Assembly: GCA_002428895.1 (NCBI GenBank)
Contig: DIYC01000120.1
Coordinates: forward strand, 44,375 to 57,636
Source of the DNA: Burkholderiales bacterium UBA6064
GTDB lineage: Bacteria > Pseudomonadota > Gammaproteobacteria > Burkholderiales > Burkholderiaceae_B
Direction: 5' to 3'
DNA length: 13,262 nt
The notes below the pieces were generated by a model that was given only the letters and a program-made list of their open reading frames with translations, had not been told where the DNA came from and made no database searches. The translations under genes were made by a program, and so were the position numbers. This document shows, piece after piece, positions 10,617 to 13,262 of this stretch (within the stretch, counting starts at the first letter, position 1; each line of letters starts with the position of its first letter).

Positions 10617-11090
10617 TTGGAACAACTTTTCATTACTTTTAAGCAATATCAATCACTGTGTGATCGGCTTATTGAGCAAGTTCAGGCCAGTGGTTGGCAG
10701 CCCGATCACATTCTGGGTGTGTCACGCGGTGGTTTGCCTTTGGCCGATGCATTGTCTCGCGCATTGAAAAAGCCCATGGCAGTTTTGGCTGCCTCTTCGT
10801 ATCAAGGTGAGCAAGGTATGCGTCAAGGTGAGCTTAGAGTATCAGCCTCGATTGCGACGATTCAGCCGCTTGCGGGCAAAGTACTTTTGGTGGATGATTT
10901 GGTCGATAGCGGTCAAACACTTCAGCAGCTGACTCAAATTGTTCCAACGCATTGTCATCAATCTATTCAGCTTCGAACGGCAGTTCTTTGGACGAAATCA
11001 TCAACACGCTTTCAACCCCATTATTGGGTTGAAACTTTAGCTGAAAATTGCTGGGTTGTGCAGCCTTTTGAATGGCGAGATTTTGAATGA
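10617..11090 (+). CDS. Purine-type phosphoribosyltransferase (Gpt/Hpt1-like)
   Basis: The 157-residue type I phosphoribosyltransferase has the PRPP-binding motif VLLVDDLVDSGQTL (89-102), whose two adjacent acidic residues (D93, D94) contact ribose. An N-terminal ILGVSRGGLPLADALSRAL (32-50) supplies the pyrophosphate loop. A flexible hood segment AASSYQGEQGMRQGEL (58-73) covers the active site, and the C-terminal WVVQPFEW (146-153) resembles the base-stacking region of xanthine-guanine phosphoribosyltransferase Gpt. Such enzymes convert a purine base plus PRPP to the nucleotide; xanthine, guanine or hypoxanthine are likely substrates, but the base cannot be read from sequence. Position next to purA supports purine salvage. 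The start is TTG 10617 with GTGG at 10607-10610; no ATG lies near the conserved N-terminus. Confidence 0.88.
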   Translation: MEQLFITFKQYQSLCDRLIEQVQASGWQPDHILGVSRGGLPLADALSRALKKPMAVLAASSYQGEQGMRQGELRVSASIATIQPLAGKVLLVDDLVDSGQTLQQLTQIVPTHCHQSIQLRTAVLWTKSSTRFQPHYWVETLAENCWVVQPFEWRDFE

Positions 11091-11124
11091 ACATGTATGC
11101 AATGCGTGCGTAAGTATTTTGCGG

Positions 11125-11130
11125 TAAAAT
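11125..11130 (+). promoter_or_regulatory. Candidate -10 box upstream of the PHA-region gene
   Basis: TAAAAT lies 30 nt before the ATG at 11161, inside the 70-nt gap after the phosphoribosyltransferase gene. The -35 position (around 11102-11107) holds only a poor match, so this is a weak call. Confidence 0.28.
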
Positions 11131-11147
11131 CTGCCCTTTATTTGTTT

Positions 11148-11153
11148 GAGGGG
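11148..11153 (+). promoter_or_regulatory. Ribosome binding site fixing the start at 11161
   Basis: GAGGGG sits 7 nt before ATG 11161. An in-frame TTG at 11146 overlaps this purine-rich site and is therefore not the start. Confidence 0.8.
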
Positions 11154-11160
11154 TATTGCA

Positions 11161-11448
11161 ATGTCTGATATTCAATCTAAAGCCACTCATTGTTATACAC
11201 TCCACGAGGCTAAGTCAAAAACCAGCGCTTTGTTGGCGCCTTTGTGTCAAAAATACAATTTAATTGCTTCATGGCAGGATAATGTTCTTCATTTTCACGG
11301 AATGGGTATTCAAGGTTCAGTGGCAGTGTGCGAGCAGCAAGTTCAGGTTTCAGTGATGTTGAGTGCGTTATTAAAAATGTTTCAAGATAAAATTCAGCAT
11401 GAAATTGACCTTCACTTAAAGCAAGTGTTTGTTGAGGTTGCTTGTTAA
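11161..11448 (+). CDS. Polyhydroxyalkanoate-granule-region family protein (PHA_gran_rgn)
   Basis: The 95-residue protein starts at ATG 11161. Its pattern is THCYTLHEAKSKTSALLAPL (residues 8-27), then YNLIASWQDNVLHFHGMGIQ, an alternating strand region QVQVSVML, and the helix FQDKIQHEIDLHLKQVF. This fits the small PHA_gran_rgn family (polyhydroxyalkanoic acid system protein), whose members follow the shape HxLgxxeArxka...W.gd.l.F...GvxG.i.V.......v.l...l..f...ie..i...l. The family is named for occurrence near PHA synthase loci, but its biochemical function is not established. No PHA synthase, phasin or depolymerase gene is in the window, so a role in granules cannot be inferred from context. 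It converges with the SDR gene, 14 nt between stops. Confidence 0.68.
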   Translation: MSDIQSKATHCYTLHEAKSKTSALLAPLCQKYNLIASWQDNVLHFHGMGIQGSVAVCEQQVQVSVMLSALLKMFQDKIQHEIDLHLKQVFVEVAC

Positions 11449-11462
11449 TAAGCTGCTTTAAA

Positions 11463-12395
11463 TCAAAGCTTGTTGTTTTTCAGGGTGCTTAAAAACGCGC
11501 TCACAGTGGGGTAACGCAATGGGATATTGAGTTGTTTGAGGCGAGTGGATTGTATTTTTCTCGATTCTCGCATAAAGCTCCACATCATTGGCGATACATG
11601 GTGTTGAAGTTCCTGTTTAGCCATTCTTGGTGGTGGTGCTAGGCCATAATGCTGGGCAATTAAATCAAAGTAATCGCCCATTTTCATGGGGTTTTCATCA
11701 ACCGCATTCACAATATCCCAAGGGCGCGCTTTAAATAAGGCTAAAAAGCAAATTCTTGCTAAATCGGTTTCATGAATGTGATTCGAATACGCATCTTGCT
11801 CGGGTTGAAGCGCAGGAGTTTTATTAATTAATCGAGTTAAAGGTAAGCGTTTTTCCGAATAAATTCCAGGAGCGCGAATCACGCAACTGGTCACAAAGCC
11901 TTTGGTATACGCGTTGCGGAGTGATTGTTCAACGTCAACACGACGTTGAGCGCGTTCAGATTCAGGTTTAACAGGCGTTTTTTCATCAGCCCAGTTGCCT
12001 TGTAAATCACCATATACGCCCGTTGTAGAAACATACACAATTCGTGGTTTGTTTTGGCCAATGTAAAGATTAGAGTATGTGATTGGACGTAGTAACAGGT
12101 GGCGTAGCATGTTGTCTTTGTGATCATTGTTGACTGGCGGTGCCAGCCAAATCATACGACGTGTAAACGCCCTAAGGCGATGTATCGAAGCAATCTCCTT
12201 TAGGTCGATTTGTATAAATTGTACGTGCTTGGCGTTCAAACGTTGTTGATTTTCATTGTGCTTTTGAATGCTATGGTAAGTCGCGGTAAAATGGTGCCCT
12301 TTGAATTGATAAATTAGGTTATAACCTACTTGACCGCACCCCACTAGAGTGATTTTTTGAGTCCTAAACAATTTGGGGTAGCTTTTAAATTGCAC
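11463..12395 (-). CDS. NAD(P)-binding atypical SDR-family protein (YeeZ-like)
   Basis: The conserved part starts with KITLVGCGQVGYNL, a Rossmann GxGxxG fold (residues 14-27 from the start used here). IVYVSTTGVYGDLQGNWADE (119-138) follows, resembling the STxxVYG segment of extended SDR enzymes such as E. coli YeeZ, then NHIHETDLARI (205-215) and VNAVDENPMKMGDYFDLIAQ (229-248). The YxxxK catalytic pair is not evident where expected: SERAQRRVDVEQ has no Tyr, so it may be an atypical, possibly non-dehydrogenase SDR. The substrate is unknown. The start is uncertain. GTG 12393-12395 (310 residues) is used; TTG 12369-12371 (302 residues) is as plausible, and neither has a good ribosome site. The frame stays open to 12632, but that extension overlaps the divergent reductase gene and matches no SDR N-terminus. 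Confidence 0.75.
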   Translation of the reverse strand: MQFKSYPKLFRTQKITLVGCGQVGYNLIYQFKGHHFTATYHSIQKHNENQQRLNAKHVQFIQIDLKEIASIHRLRAFTRRMIWLAPPVNNDHKDNMLRHLLLRPITYSNLYIGQNKPRIVYVSTTGVYGDLQGNWADEKTPVKPESERAQRRVDVEQSLRNAYTKGFVTSCVIRAPGIYSEKRLPLTRLINKTPALQPEQDAYSNHIHETDLARICFLALFKARPWDIVNAVDENPMKMGDYFDLIAQHYGLAPPPRMAKQELQHHVSPMMWSFMRESRKIQSTRLKQLNIPLRYPTVSAFLSTLKNNKL

Positions 12396-12422
12396 CTTGG
12401 GGTGGGAGCCTGATTTTTTTTT
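12381..12422 (+). terminator. Weak hairpin followed by T9 upstream of the reductase gene
   Basis: CACC (12393-12396) and GGTG (12401-12404) form a short stem with a TTGG loop. It can be extended by GCTTT (12381-12385) against GGAGC (12405-12409) across a bulge, and CTGA plus nine T (12414-12422) follow. The layout resembles an intrinsic terminator or leader attenuator reading rightward, 28 nt before the ATG at 12450. The stem is short and interrupted, so confidence is low. Confidence 0.25.
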
Positions 12423-12449
12423 AAAACAAACACCTCGGAAATAAAATTG

Positions 12450-13262
12450 ATGAAACACAATGTAGAAATACTCCCAAGTAAAGTTAACTATGAATGTGAG
12501 GCCGATGAAACACTGTTGTCTTCCGCGCTCAATGCTGGGGTTATTTTGCCATACGGATGCAAAAATGGGGTGTGTGGATCTTGTAAATCTGAAATTGTTG
12601 AAGGCAAAGTCGATTATGGTCATTATCAACAAAAGGCTTTACCTGACGAAGAAAAAGCACAAGGCAAGGTGCTCACATGCTGTGCAAAGCCTTTGTCAGC
12701 TGTTGTTTTGAAAGCAAGGGCATTAACCGGTTTAGGTGATTTTCCGGTTCTTAAAATGCCCTGTCGTGTTAACTCGATTGAATTTGCAGCGCCCGATGTC
12801 GCAATCTTAACTTTACAATTGCCAGCGAACCAAGTGTTTCAGTTTAACGCTGGGCAATACATTGAGTTTATTTTATCCGATGGCATTCGGCGCAGCTATT
12901 CGATGGCAAATCCGCCTTCGTTAACTGGTAAATTGGAATTGCATATTCGTCACATGCCAGGTGGCGTATTCACCGATACAGTGTTTTCTACTCTTAAAGC
13001 TCGGGATATTCTTCGACTAGAGGGGCCTTTGGGGGCATTTTTTCTACGTCAATCGGATAAGCCTGTTGTATTGTTAGCCAGTGGCACGGGTTTTGCACCC
13101 ATTAAAAGTTTATTAGAAGACGCGTTTGAAAAACAACTTAATCGGCAATTTATTTTTTATTGGGGCGCACGTACAAAGCCCGATTTATATTTGCTGAACT
13201 TGGTCGAACAATGGCAGCAGCAATACGAGCATTTTAAATTTATACCTGTTTTATCTGCGCCA
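12450..13262 (+). CDS. 2Fe-2S ferredoxin-NAD(P)H reductase, CDP-6-deoxy-glucoseen reductase-like (partial)
   Basis: The frame is open from ATG 12450 to the right edge (271 codons, 3' end missing; relatives have about 335-350 residues). The N-terminal plant-type ferredoxin domain (1-90) has cluster ligands C37, C42 and C45 in YGCKNGVCGSC and C77 in VLTCCA. The FAD domain (about 100-200) has RRSYSMANPP (147-156), with the RxYS flavin motif, and GGVFTDTVF. The NAD(P) domain begins VVLLASGTGFAPIKSLLE (206-223) with FYWGAR. This order matches CDP-6-deoxy-delta-3,4-glucoseen reductase (AscD/RfbI type) and related electron-transfer subunits of oxygenases. No partner dehydrase or oxygenase gene is in view, so the true acceptor is unknown; proteobacterial copies away from sugar loci are often so named only by similarity. 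GGA at 12437-12439 is a usable ribosome site. Confidence 0.9.
   Translation, partial: MKHNVEILPSKVNYECEADETLLSSALNAGVILPYGCKNGVCGSCKSEIVEGKVDYGHYQQKALPDEEKAQGKVLTCCAKPLSAVVLKARALTGLGDFPVLKMPCRVNSIEFAAPDVAILTLQLPANQVFQFNAGQYIEFILSDGIRRSYSMANPPSLTGKLELHIRHMPGGVFTDTVFSTLKARDILRLEGPLGAFFLRQSDKPVVLLASGTGFAPIKSLLEDAFEKQLNRQFIFYWGARTKPDLYLLNLVEQWQQQYEHFKFIPVLSAP

Noticed and set aside
11087..11113. Eight-codon reading frame overlapping the phosphoribosyltransferase stop as ATGA, ending TAA
   Set aside because: It is too short, has no ribosome site of its own and no codons suggesting a leader peptide; probably chance.
11450..11480. Possible bidirectional terminator (AAGCT ... AGCTT) between the converging genes
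   Set aside because: The stem is only 5 bp with a loop of about 11 nt and no strong T-tract beside it on the left; not convincing.
12396..12632. Extension of the leftward SDR frame upstream of its GxGxxG region
   Set aside because: It overlaps the ferredoxin domain of the divergent reductase, which has all four cluster cysteines, and its sequence does not look like an SDR N-terminus.

Overview
The window is a conserved chromosomal region of a proteobacterium, most likely a moderately AT-rich betaproteobacterium (inference). The main grounds are gene order and Hfq. The order hfq-hflX-hflK-hflC-DUF2065-hisZ-purA-phosphoribosyltransferase is, from memory, usual in Betaproteobacteria and partly shared with Pseudomonas. 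Hfq carries the [12 protein letters not shown] start, the RKEH rim motif and the [13 protein letters not shown] stretch that I associate with betaproteobacterial Hfq. HflX lacks the C-terminal extension of the E. coli protein, which also fits. I cannot name a genus.

Layout. Positions 1-178 hold the 3' end of a dusA-like tRNA-dihydrouridine synthase gene. A leftward three-gene unit follows (2687 to 252): wrbA, a DUF2069 membrane protein and a D-2-hydroxyglutarate dehydrogenase-like flavoprotein, with gaps of 13 and 11 nt. A 76-nt divergent region separates it from a rightward block: yihY (2764-4116), hfq, hflX, hflK, hflC, a small DUF2065 membrane protein, hisZ, purA, a purine-type phosphoribosyltransferase and a PHA-granule-region family protein (11161-11448). 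Converging on it is a leftward atypical NAD(P)-binding SDR gene (about 12395 to 11463). Divergent from that is a 2Fe-2S/FAD/NAD(P)H reductase of the CDP-6-deoxy-glucoseen reductase type, cut by the right edge (12450-13262).

How the genes work together. Hfq (sRNA chaperone), HflX (ribosome-associated GTPase) and HflK/HflC (inner-membrane SPFH complex controlling FtsH) form a conserved RNA, ribosome and membrane-protease quality-control cluster. HisZ, PurA and the phosphoribosyltransferase form a nucleotide/PRPP group: HisZ activates the ATP- and PRPP-consuming first step of histidine synthesis, PurA makes adenylosuccinate from IMP, and the phosphoribosyltransferase probably salvages a purine base with PRPP. 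WrbA, the flavoprotein dehydrogenase and the Fe-S reductase are redox enzymes.

I see no mobile element, CRISPR array, tRNA/rRNA gene, toxin-antitoxin or defence locus, and nothing that looks like an undescribed system. The points worth a second look are small: a strong hairpin between hflC and the DUF2065 gene that also bears on the latter's start, several TTG starts, yihY instead of der or miaA upstream of hfq, an altered loop in HflX, and a hairpin plus T9 tract upstream of the terminal reductase gene.
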